Of a DNA stretch of 64,000 nt, positions 1 through 10,843 are shown piece after piece. The first letter of the stretch is position 1. Every line of letters begins with the position of its first letter. The DNA is taken from contig NW_020825563.1 in NCBI RefSeq assembly GCF_003286085.1, positions 1 to 64,000 of the forward strand, written 5' to 3'. Both the position numbers and the translations under genes were made by a program. A model generated the notes under the pieces. That model did no database searches, was not told the DNA's origin, and saw only the letters and a list, made by a program, of their open reading frames with translations. This stretch comes from Drosophila persimilis (Eukaryota; Arthropoda; Insecta; Diptera; Drosophilidae).

Positions 1-2330
1 GTACATGAGCGAACTCTATTATGGCTCCAAATTTATAGTTTGCGGGGACTGGAACGCTAAGCACCCATGGTGGGGCAATGTGCGATCCTGTAAAAGAGGC
101 AGAGTTTTAATGAACACGATCCATGCAAACACCTGTTTAAATGTGTTGGCCACTGGGGAGCCACACACTACCCATTTGATCAAAGAAAAAGGCCCTCCGC
201 TCTTGATTTGGCAGTATATGCTGGCATAAACTATGACAGAATTCACACATATTCAGCAGTTGATCTGCAATCTGACCAACTTCCTATCTTCATTAACCTG
301 GGCATCAGTGGCTCAACGACAGTCCCGGTAACAAATCGCCGACTACTACTAAGCAAAGCAAATGTCAAAAAATTCCAAGATTTCCTATCGCAGCGTATCA
401 ATCTCAACATGGAAATAAACTCAGGAGAAGACATTGAGGATGCGATAGACATTCTAAATCAAAACATCTACAATGCAGCGGCGGCTGCAACTTCGCTAAT
501 AAATCTGCGTTCTCACCCACGCACAGGGCAACTGCCACTAGATAGGAAAACACAGAAACTATTAAGGCTCAAATGGCAGCATAAAAGGGAGCATATGCGC
601 AGACCCACCTTGGAGACCCGAAGGTTATACAACGCGGCAAATCATCGCCCTTCGTAAGGCTAAAAATAACCAGATCTATAACCTTTTTAAAAAAGTAGAC
701 GCTCAAGATCGTTACAGAATGCAAAAACTATAGCGCTTAACAAACACTTTAAAGAGGCAGCCAGAACCAAACTGGCCATTAAAAATTCCCAGCAGTAGTG
801 GTAGTAGAGAAGGCTATAGGTGGACAAAGAGTAGCGAGGAGAACGCTGAAGCTTTTGTGTCACATTTAGAAGAAAGATTCACACCAAAACTCATAAACTC
901 CGACGAATTTAGAAATACGATAGTTATGGAGTGTAAGAAATAGCGCAGCTCGAACGCTTAACAACTAAACCTGCCTGGCATCAGAGGCAACAGTTTGGGC
1001 GGAAATACGATGTAAATAGACTCCCGTTCAGGCCTATTTCCCCTAATGAAGTTATGATGGAAACCAAATCTCTACAAAACAAAAAGGCTCCTGGCATGGA
1101 CCAAATAAACAACAGAGTCATTAAAGCGTTACCTCAAAAGGTAATTATTCATTTGACAAATATTTACAATTGCATCTTGAGACATGGCCATTTCCCCTAA
1201 CAATGGAAATGTGCTGCTATTACAATGATTAAAAAGCCGAGCAAAAATGCAAATAAAGTTGGCTCTTATCGACCGATTAGCCTTTTGGCTGGCTTCTCTA
1301 AAATCTTTGAAACCTTGCTCATGAAAAGGACATGAAGGACATTCCCTCTCATCAGTTTGGATTCAGGAGAGAGCATAGCACGGACCAACAACTGGCACGC
1401 GTTACACAGTATATTCTTGATGCATATGAGAAACAGGTTTTTTGTTCTGCCGTATTTATTGACGTGAGCGAAGCCTTTGACCGAGTTTGGCATAATGGTC
1501 TACTACTTAAGCTAGCGAAGCTACTCCCGTTTACATATTACAACGTTTTAAAAAGTTACTTAGCAGAAAGAACATTTTTTGTAAACGGAAACAATGGAAT
1601 ACGCTCGAGACCTGGAAGGATTTGCGTAGGAGTGCCCCAGCGTCCTCGGCTCTGTACTCTACACAGTCTTCACGTCGGATATGCCGCTACCGCACCTGTC
1701 AGAACAAAATGAAAGAATTGAGTCGAATATATACAACAACATGATGCTTTCTACTTACGCAGATGACACAATCATCCTATGTGCTAAAAAAGAAGCCAGT
1801 ACAGCGGTTAGAACAAATCAGTGTTATCTTGAACACTTCACTGCCTGGGCTTCCAAATGGTGCATCAGCCTTAATACCAGCAAAACGGTCCATGTCCTTT
1901 ACACAAGGCGATCGATTGCAAATGGCATAGGTGAGCTATCGCCAAAAATTTACAACGAAGCAATCAAAAGTAAGCCAAGGCATCGCTATCTAGGCTTGAT
2001 AATGGACAGGAAACTTGTGCTACATGCCCATACCACCCAGTTAGCAATTCGAGTGAGAGCAGCAGCCATGAGACTGAACTGGATCATTGGTCATCAGAGC
2101 CGGCTATCTAAAAGATGGTTATTTATAAACAATTAATCGCCCCAATATGGCAATATGCCTTACCTGTATGGGGAGCATTGGTATGCGAATCACAATTTTG
2201 CAGGGTAGAAAGCGCACAGAACCAACTCCTACGAAAAATCGTAAGCAGCTGGAAACTCACTTTTGGCCTCTCCAACAACAACTCCTGCAGCAGGCAGCAC
2301 AACAACAACTACTGCTGCCAACTTTAATCA
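1..2330 (+). pseudogene. A1 ORF2 remnant: APE-type endonuclease and reverse transcriptase
   Basis: Reads in several frames as a LINE ORF2, the protein that nicks target DNA and reverse-transcribes the element RNA. Endonuclease pieces: GDWNAKHPWWG near the start and SDQLP near 270. RT pieces: fingers at about 940-1200 (KKAPGMDQINNRVIKALP), SYRPISLLAGFSKIFETLL at about 1263-1320, FGFRREHS, FIDVSEAFDRVWHNG at about 1455-1500, a damaged GVPQ block at about 1630, and STYADDTIILC at about 1750, the catalytic box. The thumb continues to APIWQYALPVWG near 2140. It is broken by a 1-bp loss in a G run near 158, stops near 656 and 947, and frameshifts near 1330 and 1645. There is no functional product. 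Confidence 0.82.
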
Positions 2331-3352
2331 GACACGAGCAGCTTGAAATTGAACAACAGCGCCAACTCGGGGAGTCCCACGTCAAGGAAGCACTTGTCGA
2401 ACGGATACGCCTTGAACAAGAGCGTCGCATAGCCCTTGGTATCCCGCAGGAGAGACCCTCAATAATCTGGGTTAATCGTATGGCGCAATGTCCCAGGAGA
2501 GGAGAAATGAATCGATTAGAAATGGCGCAGAAGATTCGTTTTGAGCCCGAATACATACAAAGGCTCATAATGACTCCGCTTGAACCACACGAATTCCCTC
2601 CGCCTACTCCAGAGCAGCTTCTCGAAGAGCAGATGAAGTCCCTGCAGCAGCAACTTGAGAAGGAGCTCGACGACGAGATGGACGCAGCATTTGCCGCCGA
2701 AGAAAGCCGAGCCCGCACAAATCCGCACCAGGAAGCCTCATCAATGTGTGTAGAAGCTGCACAACCAAAAGCTATGGCCACTCCAATACCTAAAAGAAGA
2801 CAAAATATCATCAATGCCAATCTGGATGGCAATAATTCTGCTTACCTTTATTTACAGGCAAATATCACAGCTACTGACGGCCTCTTGGTGCATCCAAGGC
2901 AAATCTGGCGCCCAGCAGTCTATCCGTTGGCCTGCCATCCTGCTGTAATTCCTATGGCTGCCTGCAGCGAGCGGCCTCGCCACGCCATCTTCTATAAGGG
3001 CCTCGCCTACTGCCGGGATTGACCTGCGTATCCGGAATGACTTTTTGGCAACTTCTCCGAATCCACTCCGCAGCCTGCAGCAGCCTATCGCTACTCCAAA
3101 ACCTGAAAGAAGACGAAAAATCATCAATGCCAATCTGGATGGCAATAACTCTGCTTACTTCTATCTACAGGCAAACAGCACAGATACTGACGGCCTCCTG
3201 ATGAATACACGGCGAAAGCGGCGGCGAGTAATCCATCCGGTGGCCAGCTATCCTGTTGCGAATCCTCTGGCTGGGCGCAGCGAGCCGGCTGCAATGCTCC
3301 CTTCTGCACGTCCATTGCCGATGCACATTTCCGCCCCTGGAATCGCCTTTTG
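2230..3352 (+). pseudogene. A1 Q/E-rich C-terminal tail with internal duplication
   Basis: After the RT thumb the frame runs into low-complexity Q/E/R-rich sequence (LQQQLLQQAAQQQLL, then LEQERRIALGIPQERPSIIW, PPPTPEQLLEEQMKSLQQQL). This is followed by a block containing IINANLDGNNSAY that occurs twice, at about 2770-3080 and 3083-3395, with a period near 313 bp. One frame is open from 2147 to 3022; the second repeat lies in another frame (3045-3353). I do not recognise the tail as a known domain. It is present in copies A1-A4 and is described best from A2, where both repeats stay in one frame. Confidence 0.6.
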
Positions 3353-3903
3353 ACTGGCTCGCCAAATCCGCACCGCAGTATATCCAGCATCCAACAAAGG
3401 CCTGTCCAACAGTTACAACAGCCACTGGTGAATCTTCTTCTCATTGGCCTAATGCTGGGTCCATGGCAGTTGCAGCAGTCTAATGAAGTCACGTGGCATT
3501 TACTCAGACCGCTCCCAGGTCACCTTCTGAAATTTCACCGCCGTCCAGTGCGCCAATGGTGGAAAGGCGCACACCGAAAGACACGCCCTCTGGAAGCATA
3601 TAGGCGAAGCAATTTGTAACAATCAAATACTTACTCACTTACGGTGCGGCTTTATACTTCCCCTGAGACTGCAGCAGCCTGATGAAGTCACCGGGTCCTT
3701 TATTTTGACACCTGCTCTTCTACAGACTCAATTCCATACAGTGAGCTGATGATAGAGGTTCATACCTATATATACGTCCGCTGTAATTAAATGAGCAAAG
3801 AAATTATAATTAATACAGCTTCTATTTGTTAAACTTATAATTTTATTTCTTACAATGCAATTTCCAAATGTAAACAAGCGCACGTCGTTGCCAGAAAATG
3901 TTG

Positions 3904-4391
3904 GAGTGAGACAGAGCGAGAAAGAATGAAATTGTTTTCGTGATTCTGGCTATAATAATTATACGATCTGGTTCAGATTTTGCACTCTAGAAGATATGTT
4001 CATCCTCCACGATTCTGCGTTTTTGGTTTTATCGTATCTTTAAAAATGTGGATGCAACAGATTTTCGTCCTTTGTGGGGGCGGAAGTGGGTGGGGCAAAG
4101 TTTTGAAATATTCTTGTAACAGTGACATATCACAGAAGTCTGGATCCAAAACATCGTTGCTCTAGCTCTTATAATCTTTGAGCACTAGGCCCTGAAGGGG
4201 ACGGACAGACGGACAGACGGACGGACGGACAGACGGACAGACAGACATGGCTCAATCGACTCGGCTATTGATGCTGATCAAGAATATATATACTTTATGG
4301 GGTCGAAAACGATTCCTTCTGGACGTTACGCACATCCACTTTTACCACAAATCTAATATACCCCAATACTCATTTTGAGTATCGGGTATAA
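3904..4391 (+). repeat. DINE-1-type repeat, 3' half only
   Basis: Starts mid-element at GAGTGAGACAGAGCGAG and runs through the (GGACAGAC)n block at about 4198-4250, then GGCTCAATCGACTCGGC, and ends with the inverted repeat AGTATCGGGTATAA. The 5' half is missing, and A1 tail sequence joins directly. The same junction recurs at 25446/25447, so the truncation predates duplication. Confidence 0.85.
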
Positions 4392-4439
4392 TAATTTAGC
4401 CAATACCACTACTGCTACTACAGGTGCCCAGTACAACAG

Positions 4440-6063
4440 CTCTCTCAAAATCGTTTATTGGAACGCCTGTGGTCTAAAAAACTAAATTTTGGAGTTAGAA
4501 CTATTTATGCAGCGTAATAACGTGGACATAATGATGGTTATTGAAACCCGCATAACCTCAAATGACCCTACTACCACAATAACAGACAATCTAACCATAA
4601 ATGACTACATACTGTATACTGCCTAGCACCCTTCCTCCAGAAAGAAAGGTGGAGTAGCCTTTTATGTCAAAATTGGTCTCAAGCACATTGCACTTGAACC
4701 AATTACAGAAAATTTCTTGCAGTGTGCTCCCATCGCATTAACCACTAACAATAATGAGGTCATTGCTCTAGCGCCAATATATTGCCCGCCAACTATCACC
4801 TGGACGGAGCAGCTCTTCAAAAAGTTATTCAAGTACATGAGCGAACTCTGTTATGGCTCCAAATTTATAGTTTGCGGGGACTGGAACGCTAAGCACCCAT
4901 GGTGGGGCAATGTGCGATCCTGTAAAAGAGGCAGAGTTTTAATGAACACGATCCATGCAAACACCTGTTTAAATGTGTTGGCCACTGGGGAGCCACACAC
5001 TACCCATTTGATCAAAGAAAAAGGCCCTCCGCTCTTGATTTGGCAGTATATGCTGGCATAAACTATGACAGAATTCACACATATTCAGCAGTTGATCTGC
5101 AATCTGACCAACTTCCTATCTTCATTAACCTGGGCATCAGTGGCTCAACGACAGTCCCGGTAACAAATCGCCGACTACTACCAAGCAAAGCAAATGTCAA
5201 AAAATTCCAAGATTTCCTATCGCAGCGTATCAATCTCAACATGGAAATAAACTCAGGAGAAGACATTGAGGATGCGATCGACATTCTAAATCAAAACATC
5301 TACAATGCAGCGGCGGCTGCACATCGCTAATAAATCTGCGTTCTCACCCACGCACAGGGCAACTGCCACTAGATAGGAAAACACAGAAACTATTAAGGCT
5401 CAAATGGCAGCATAAAAGGGAGCATATGCGCAGACCCACCTTGGAGACCCGAAGGTTATACAACGCGGCAAATCATCGCCCTTCCTAAGGCGAAATAACC
5501 AGATCTATAACCTTTTTAAAAAAGTAGACGCTCAAGATCGTTACAGAATGCAAAAACTATAGCGCTTAACAAACACTTTAAAGAGGCAGCCAGAACCAAA
5601 CTGGCCATTGAAAATTCCCAGCAGTAGTGGTAGTAGAGAAGGCTATAGGTGGACAAAGCGTAGCGAGGAGAACGCTGAAGCTTTTGTGTGACATTTAGAA
5701 GAAAGATTCACACCAAAACTCATAAACTCCGACGAATTTAGAAATACGATAGTTATGGAGTGTAAGGAAATAGCGCAGCTCAAACGCTTAACAACTAAAC
5801 CTGCCTGGCATCAGAGGCAACAGTTTGGGCGGAAATACGATGTAAATAGACTCCCGTTCAGGCCTATTTCCCCCAATGAAGTTATGATGGAAACCAAATC
5901 TCTACAAAACAAAAAGGCTCCTGGCATGGACCAAATAAACAACAGAGTCATTAAAGCGTTACCTCAAAAGGTAATTATTCATTTGACAAATATTTACAAT
6001 TGCATCTTGAGACATGGCCATTTCCCCAAACAATGGAAATGTGCTGCTATTACAATGATTAAA
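4440..6063 (+). pseudogene. A2 ORF2 N-terminal half: endonuclease and RT fingers
   Basis: Endonuclease begins with SLKIVYWNACGLKN, then a TAA, then ILELELFMQRNNVDIMMVIET. A TAG follows LYTA. A frame open from 4717 to 5061 carries ALAPIYCPP and GDWNAKHPWWG. A 1-bp loss in the G run near 4990 shifts the frame into DLAVYAGINYDR and SDQLPIF. The RT finger part is open at 5755-6081 (KKAPGMDQINN). The TAA and TAG stops occur at the same codons in all other A copies. The frame is cut at 6063 by the DINE and resumes after 7171. Confidence 0.8.
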
Positions 6064-7171
6064 CGAGGGGGAACGTTGTGAGTTGCTGCGGACACCGCAA
6101 CTCTACAGTTATACCCGATACTAAGTCAGTATGGCTCTCTTCCGGCAGATGCTAATATTAAACGAAACGAAAATCAGAAAATCAGTCTGTGCGTGACGTC
6201 GGGCGCTGCGTAGCCACTGCAAATTGATTTGTTCCTGTTGGCTATAAAAATTATCTGATCTGATCCAGACTCAGCAATCTGATAGATATGGTCATTCTCT
6301 ATGATTCTGCGTTCTTAGTTTTCTCGAATCTGAAATATTGCGGATGCAACAGATTCTCGTCCTTTGTGGGGGCGGAAGGGGGTGGGGCGAAATTCTGAGA
6401 TATACGTTTTATAGTGAGATCTAACAGGAGTGCGGATACTAAATTTGGTTACTCTAGTCTTAATAGTCTCTGAGATTTGTGGTTGCCCCAGATTTTCGTC
6501 CTTTGCGGGGGCGGAAGGGGGTGCTTCGAAATTTTGACACAAAACGGTCAAGGTCCGATATCACAGGAGTGTGGATACGAAATTTGGTTGCTCTAGCTCT
6601 TATGGGTTCTGAGATCCTTGACATCCTCATATTTTGCAATTGGCAAAACCGACCATGAAACCTGTGTGTTAGAGTGAGACAGAGCGAGAAAGAATGAAAT
6701 TGTTTTCGTGATTCTGGCTATAATAATTATACGATCTGGTTCAGATTTTGCACTCTGTAAGATATAGTCATCTTCTACGATTCTGCGTTTTTAGTTTACT
6801 CGTATCGTCAAAATTGTGGATGCCACAGATTTTCGTCTTTTGTGGGGGCGGAAGTGGGCGGGGCAAAGTTTTGAAATATTTTTGTAGCAGTGACATATCA
6901 CAGAAGTCTGGATCCAAAACATCGTTGCTCTAGCTCTTATAGACTTTGAGCACTAGGCGCTGAAGGGGACGGACAGACGGACGGACGGACGGACGGACGG
7001 ACGGACGGACAGACGGACAGACAGACATGGCTCAATCGACTCGGCTATTGATGCTGATCAAGAATATATATACTTTATGGGGTCGGAAACGATTCCTTCT
7101 GGACGTTACACACATCCATTTTCACCACAAATCTAATATACCCCAATACTCATTTTGAGTATCGGGTATAA
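6064..7171 (+). repeat. DINE-1-type (Helentron-derived) repeat inside A2 RT
   Basis: Begins CGAGGGGGAACGTTGTGAG, with a stem-loop (GAGTTGC...GCAACTC). It has the sub-terminal repeat TTATACCCGATACT at the left and its exact inverse at the right end, and a long GGAC/AGAC microsatellite at about 6968-7026. It carries no coding capacity, as expected of a non-autonomous Helentron-associated element. The A1 copy is uninterrupted at this point, so it marks a real insertion with no visible target duplication. This copy lacks the GAGAGAGA motif seen in other copies. Confidence 0.88.
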
Positions 7172-8215
7172 AAACCGAGCAAAAATGCAAATGAAGTTGG
7201 CTCTTATCGACCGATTAGCCTTTTGGCTGGCTTCTCTAAAATCTTTGAAACCTTGCTCATGAAAAGAATTTTTGAATGCGAAGACTTTGAGAAGGCCATT
7301 CCCTCTCATCAGTTTGGATTGAGGAGAGAGCATAGCACGGAGCAACAACTGGCACGCGTTACACAGTATATTCTTGATGCATATGAGAAACAGGTTTTTT
7401 GTTCTGCCGTATTTATTGACGTGAGCGAAGCCTTTGACCGAGTTTGGCATAATGGTCTACTACTTAAGCTAGCGAAGCTACTCCCGTTTACATATTACAA
7501 CGTTTTAAAAAGTTACTTAGCAGAAAGAACATTTTTTGTAAACGGAAACAATGGAATACGCTCGAGACCTGGAAGGATTTGCGTAGGAGTGCCCCAGCGT
7601 CCTCGGCCCTGTACTCTACACAGTCTTCACGTCGGATATGCCGCTACCGCACCTGTCAGAACAAAATGAAAGAATTGAGTCGAATATATACAACAACATG
7701 ATGCTTTCTACTTACGCAGATGACACAATCATCCTATGTGCTAAAAAAGAAGCCAGTACAGCGGTTAGAACAAATCAGTGTTATCTTGAACACTTCACTG
7801 CCTGGGCTTCCAAATGGTGCATCAGCCTTAATACCAGCAAAACGGTCCATGTCCTTTACACAAGGCGATCGATTGCAAATGGCATAGGTGAGCTAATGCC
7901 AAAAATTTACAACGAAGCAATCAAAAGTAAGCCAAGGCATCGCTATCTAGGCTTGATAATGGACAGGAAACTTGTGCTACATGCCCATACCACCCAGTTA
8001 GCAATTCGAGTGAGAGCAGCAGCCATGAGACTGAACTGGATCATTGGTCATCAGAGCCGGCTATCTAAAAGATGGTTATTTATAAACAATTAATCGCCCC
8101 AATATGGCAATATGCCTTACCTGTATGGGGAGCATTGGTATGCGAATCACAATTTTGCAGGGTAGAAAGCGCACAGAACCAACTCCTACGAAAAATCGTA
8201 AGCAGCTGGAAACTC
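7172..8215 (+). pseudogene. A2 reverse transcriptase, C-terminal half
   Basis: Continues the RT after the DINE: SYRPISLLAGFSKIFETLL, FGLRREHSTEQQLARVTQY, FIDVSEAFDRVWHNG (frame open 7223-7669), then in another frame STYADDTIILC and SKWCISLNTSKTVHVLY (7638-8093), then PIWQYALPVWG (8072 on). The GVPQ box is damaged by a rearranged stretch at about 7600 that A1 shares but A4 lacks (A4 has GVPQGSVLGPVLYS). Non-functional. Confidence 0.8.
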
Positions 8216-9285
8216 ACTTTTGGCCTCTCCAACAACAACTCCTGCAGCAGGCAGCACAACAACAACTACTGCTGCCAACTTTAATCAGACACGAGCAGCT
8301 TGAAATTGAACAACAGCGCCAACTCGGGGAGTCCCACGTCAAGGAAGCACTTGTCGAACGGATACGCCTTGAACAAGAGCGTCGCATAGCCCTTGGTATC
8401 CCGCAGGAGAGACCCTCAATAATCTGGGTTAATCGTATGGCGCAATGTCCCAGGAGAGGAGAAATGAATCGATTAGAAATGGCGCAGAAGATTCGTTTTG
8501 AGCCCGAATACATACAAAGGCTCATAATGACTCCGCTTGAACCACACGAGTTCCCTCCGCCTACCCCAGAGCAGCTTCTCGAAGAGCAGATGAAGTCCGT
8601 TCAGTCCGTTCCGGACGCAGCATTTGCCGCCGAAGAAAGCCGAGCCCGCACAAATCCGCACCAGGAAGCCTCATCTGTGTGTGTAGAAGCTGCACAACCA
8701 AAAGCTATGGCCACTCCAATACCTAAAAGAAGACAAAATATCATCAATGCCAATCTGGATGGCAATAATTCTGCTTACCTTTATTTACAGGCAAATATCA
8801 CAGCTACTGACGGCCTCTTGGTGCATCCAAGGCAAATCTGGCGCCCAGCAGCCCATCCGTTGGCCTGCCATCCTGCTGTAATTCCTATGGCTGCCTGCAG
8901 TGAGCGGCCTCCCACGCCATCTTCTATAAGGGCCTCGCCTACTGCCGGGATTGACCTGCGTATCCGGAATGACTTTTTGGCAACTTCTCCGAATCCACTC
9001 CGCAGCCTGCAGCAGCCTATCGCTACTCCAAAACCTGAAAGAAGACGAAAAATCATCAATGCCAATCTGGATGGCAATAACTCTGCTTACTTCTATCTAC
9101 AGGCAAACAGCACAGATACTGACGGCCTCCTGATGAATACACGGCGAAAGCGGCGGCGAGTAATCCATCCGGTGGCCAGCTATCCTGTTGCGAATCCTCT
9201 GGCTGGGCGCAGCGAGCCGGCTGCAATGCTCCCTTCTGCACGTCCATTGCCGATGCACATTTCCGCCCCTGGAATCGCCTTTTGA
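8104..9285 (+). CDS. A2 Q/E-rich tail, 393-codon open frame
   Basis: The longest open version of the A tail. The first 30 or so codons are out-of-frame RT sequence, so the meaningful part starts near 8200. Order: polyQ-rich stretch (about residues 38-56), an E/R/Q-rich probable helix with ERIRLEQERRIALGIPQE, PPPTPEQLLEEQMKS, then two copies of a roughly 100-residue block, each with IINANLDGNNSAY followed by YLQAN, TDGLL and a P/A/H-rich stretch. A segment of about 25 codons present in A1 (LEKELDDEMDAAF region) is shortened to VQSVPDAAF here. No family recognised. It could be a degenerate 3' UTR repeat that happens to be open, so the coding call is weak. Confidence 0.4.
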   Translation: MAICLTCMGSIGMRITILQGRKRTEPTPTKNRKQLETHFWPLQQQLLQQAAQQQLLLPTLIRHEQLEIEQQRQLGESHVKEALVERIRLEQERRIALGIPQERPSIIWVNRMAQCPRRGEMNRLEMAQKIRFEPEYIQRLIMTPLEPHEFPPPTPEQLLEEQMKSVQSVPDAAFAAEESRARTNPHQEASSVCVEAAQPKAMATPIPKRRQNIINANLDGNNSAYLYLQANITATDGLLVHPRQIWRPAAHPLACHPAVIPMAACSERPPTPSSIRASPTAGIDLRIRNDFLATSPNPLRSLQQPIATPKPERRRKIINANLDGNNSAYFYLQANSTDTDGLLMNTRRKRRRVIHPVASYPVANPLAGRSEPAAMLPSARPLPMHISAPGIAF

Positions 9286-9849
9286 CTGGCTCGCCAAATC
9301 CGCACCGCAGTATATCCAGCATCCAACAAATGCCTGTCCAACAGTTACAACAGCCACTGGTGAATCTTCTTCTCATTGGCCTAATGCTGGGTCCATGGCA
9401 GTTGCAGCAGTCTAATGAAGTCACGTGGCATTTACTCAGACCGCTCCCAGGTCACCTTCTGAAATTTCACCGCCGTCCAGTGCGCCAATGGTGGAAAGGC
9501 GCACACCGAAAGACACGCCCTCTGGAAGCATATAGGCGAAGCAATTTGTAACAATCAAATACTTACTCACTTACGGTGCGGCTTTATACTTCCCCTGAGA
9601 CTGCAGCAGCCTGATGAAGTCACCGGGTCCTTTATTTTGACACCTGCTCTTCTACAGACTCAATTCCATACAGTGAGCTGATGATAGAGGTTCATACCTA
9701 TTGTGAGGAAAGGTATTCCCACACATAGGGGGCAGTATAGGGTTAAGCGCTAACGACCGTTATCCGGGGATATCCGGAGGCGGCGAATTCCCGAGGAGAG
9801 CGCTCCCGGGGTCCCAAGATGAGAGGGGAGGACCCCTGGGGAGAGAGCA

Positions 9850-10039
9850 GGGATGACGGGATCGGGCCGGCAGTGGTCCAGCGCATGTCCAAATATGGTC
9901 ATGAGATCACGCCACCAGCCAGGTCCCGTTGGAGAGCGAGCTGCGGGATGACGGGATCGGGCCGGCAGTGGTCCAGCGCATGACCAAATATGGTCATGAG
10001 ATCACGCCACCAGCCAGGTCCCGTTGGAAAGCGACAAGG
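9850..10039 (+). repeat. 95-bp tandem duplication in LTR U3
   Basis: Two copies beginning GGGATGACGGGATCGGGCC at 9850 and 9945, nearly identical except a T/A change in GCGCATG(T/A)CC and minor differences at the end. Present in both LTRs (24403 on), so it is part of the family or its immediate parent. U3 repeats often serve as enhancer units; that role is inference. Confidence 0.9.
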
Positions 10040-10135
10040 GAATGAAGGAACGCCGATGGAAAAATACGGGCACCGCATGGCGGAAAGTGCCGTTAGCGCC
10101 AGGCGGCATCGGCGGCGCCGACGCAGAAGCGAGCC

Positions 10136-10141
10136 TATAAG
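10136..10141 (+). promoter_or_regulatory. Putative LTR TATA box
   Basis: TATAAG in GC-rich context, 472 bp upstream of the AATAAA signal; the same sequence is at the matching place in the 3' LTR. Confidence 0.45.
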
Positions 10142-10607
10142 AGGAGGGCCGCGACCAGAAAAGAGGACAGTCCACAGACGGAGCCAACAAGAGTGAAGTG
10201 AATAGTGAGCCACGAAAAGTGAAACCAAGCAACGGGAAAAGAACCGTAGCAAGCGAACGCGTTGTGTGAGGATTAAGAGGCGGACTCGAGCGTGCAGCCA
10301 AGAGCCAAAGACTCAAATCCCTTGAACCAACGGCACCCCGCTTGAAACACATCCCTTCAGGAGTGAGGCACCCTCGGGCCGAAAAGCCAAGTGAGTCGAG
10401 TGAGAGCGAACGCGTCAGGCGCCTGACTGAGAGGTGGATTTGGGCCCCGTGCCAAAAATCGCTAGCCCCAGTCAGTAGAGCCGGCGGTGCCACGCTTGGC
10501 GACGCCGTGGGGGGCCCAGGGAGCAACGCGCTCATCGGACCACAGAGGAGAGTCGGGAGGAGAACCAGCGCCGGAATCCGCGTAGCGTAAGATAGACTTA
10601 AGATACC

Positions 10608-10613
10608 AATAAA
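10608..10613 (+). terminator. LTR polyadenylation signal AATAAA
   Basis: AATAAA in ACCAATAAAGCATTTTAAC; the 3' LTR copy would end the element transcript. Confidence 0.6.
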
Positions 10614-10754
10614 GCATTTTAACATACCAGTACAAGATCCAACCCGTGCATTCTTACTTGTCGTCGGGGCAACATATAAATATTGTTGCAGCAAGCCTAC
10701 CGACCGCTGAGCCAGCCCAGCTGCATCAGACGGAGAAGAACGGTTCGTTACAAC

Positions 10755-10772
10755 TGGCGCCCAACGTGGGGC
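10755..10772 (+). promoter_or_regulatory. Primer-binding site, tRNA-Lys
   Basis: TGGCGCCCAACGTGGGGC, two bases after the 5' LTR, complementary to the 3' end of a Drosophila tRNA-Lys. Used to prime minus-strand DNA synthesis; shared by gypsy and Osvaldo-type elements. Confidence 0.85.
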
Positions 10773-10843
10773 CTTGCGACAAGTAAAAGACAAAGCGCAC
10801 TTGGGAAGGGCGGTACTGAGTTTGGTATCGAGAGAACATAAAA

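Larger units (their letters stand above)
1..3903 (+). mobile_element. Jockey-clade LINE A, copy 1 (A1), cut by the window edge
   Basis: Decayed non-LTR retrotransposon: endonuclease, reverse transcriptase, Q/E-rich tail, then AT-rich non-coding 3' sequence (about 3620-3903). Position 2 matches position 4833 in copy A2. This is the only A copy whose RT region has no DINE inserted (uninterrupted at about 1228-1236). It ends abruptly at 3903, where a DINE fragment starts. Jockey clade is inferred from the GDWNAKHPWWG endonuclease motif and the RT blocks. TART-like telomeric affinity is possible but I cannot show it. Confidence 0.8.
4392..9701 (+). mobile_element. LINE A, copy 2 (A2), 5' truncated, with DINE and LTR-element insertions
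   Basis: Starts upstream of the endonuclease domain with no ORF1, directly after the DINE end. It continues through endonuclease, RT and tail to 9701, where the Osvaldo-like element is inserted; its last part resumes at 25306-25446. The 4-bp target duplication CTAT is at 9698-9701 and 25306-25309. Joining the flanks recreates the uninterrupted sequence seen at about 3755-3775 in A1. Confidence 0.85.
9702..10752 (+). repeat. 5' LTR of Osvaldo-like element
   Basis: 1051 bp, TG...CA ends, same length as the 3' LTR (24255-25305). U3 contains a 95-bp tandem duplication. A TATAAG box (10136) and an AATAAA signal (10608) give a sensible U3-R-U5 order. Confidence 0.93.

Noticed and set aside
2257..2832. 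191-codon Ser/Cys-rich minus-strand frame opposite the A1 tail
   Set aside because: Composition is the antisense of Q/E codons (CAG/GAG read as CTG/CTC and shifted to AGC/TGC); it varies between copies and has no motif.
4198..4250. CRISPR-like or satellite array in the GGACAGAC runs
   Set aside because: Simple tetranucleotide microsatellite internal to DINE repeats, of variable length, without spacers.
10755..10772. tRNA gene fragments at the primer-binding sites (10755, 43086, 62181)
   Set aside because: Only 16-18 bp complementary to tRNA, directly next to LTRs; no cloverleaf or box A/B.
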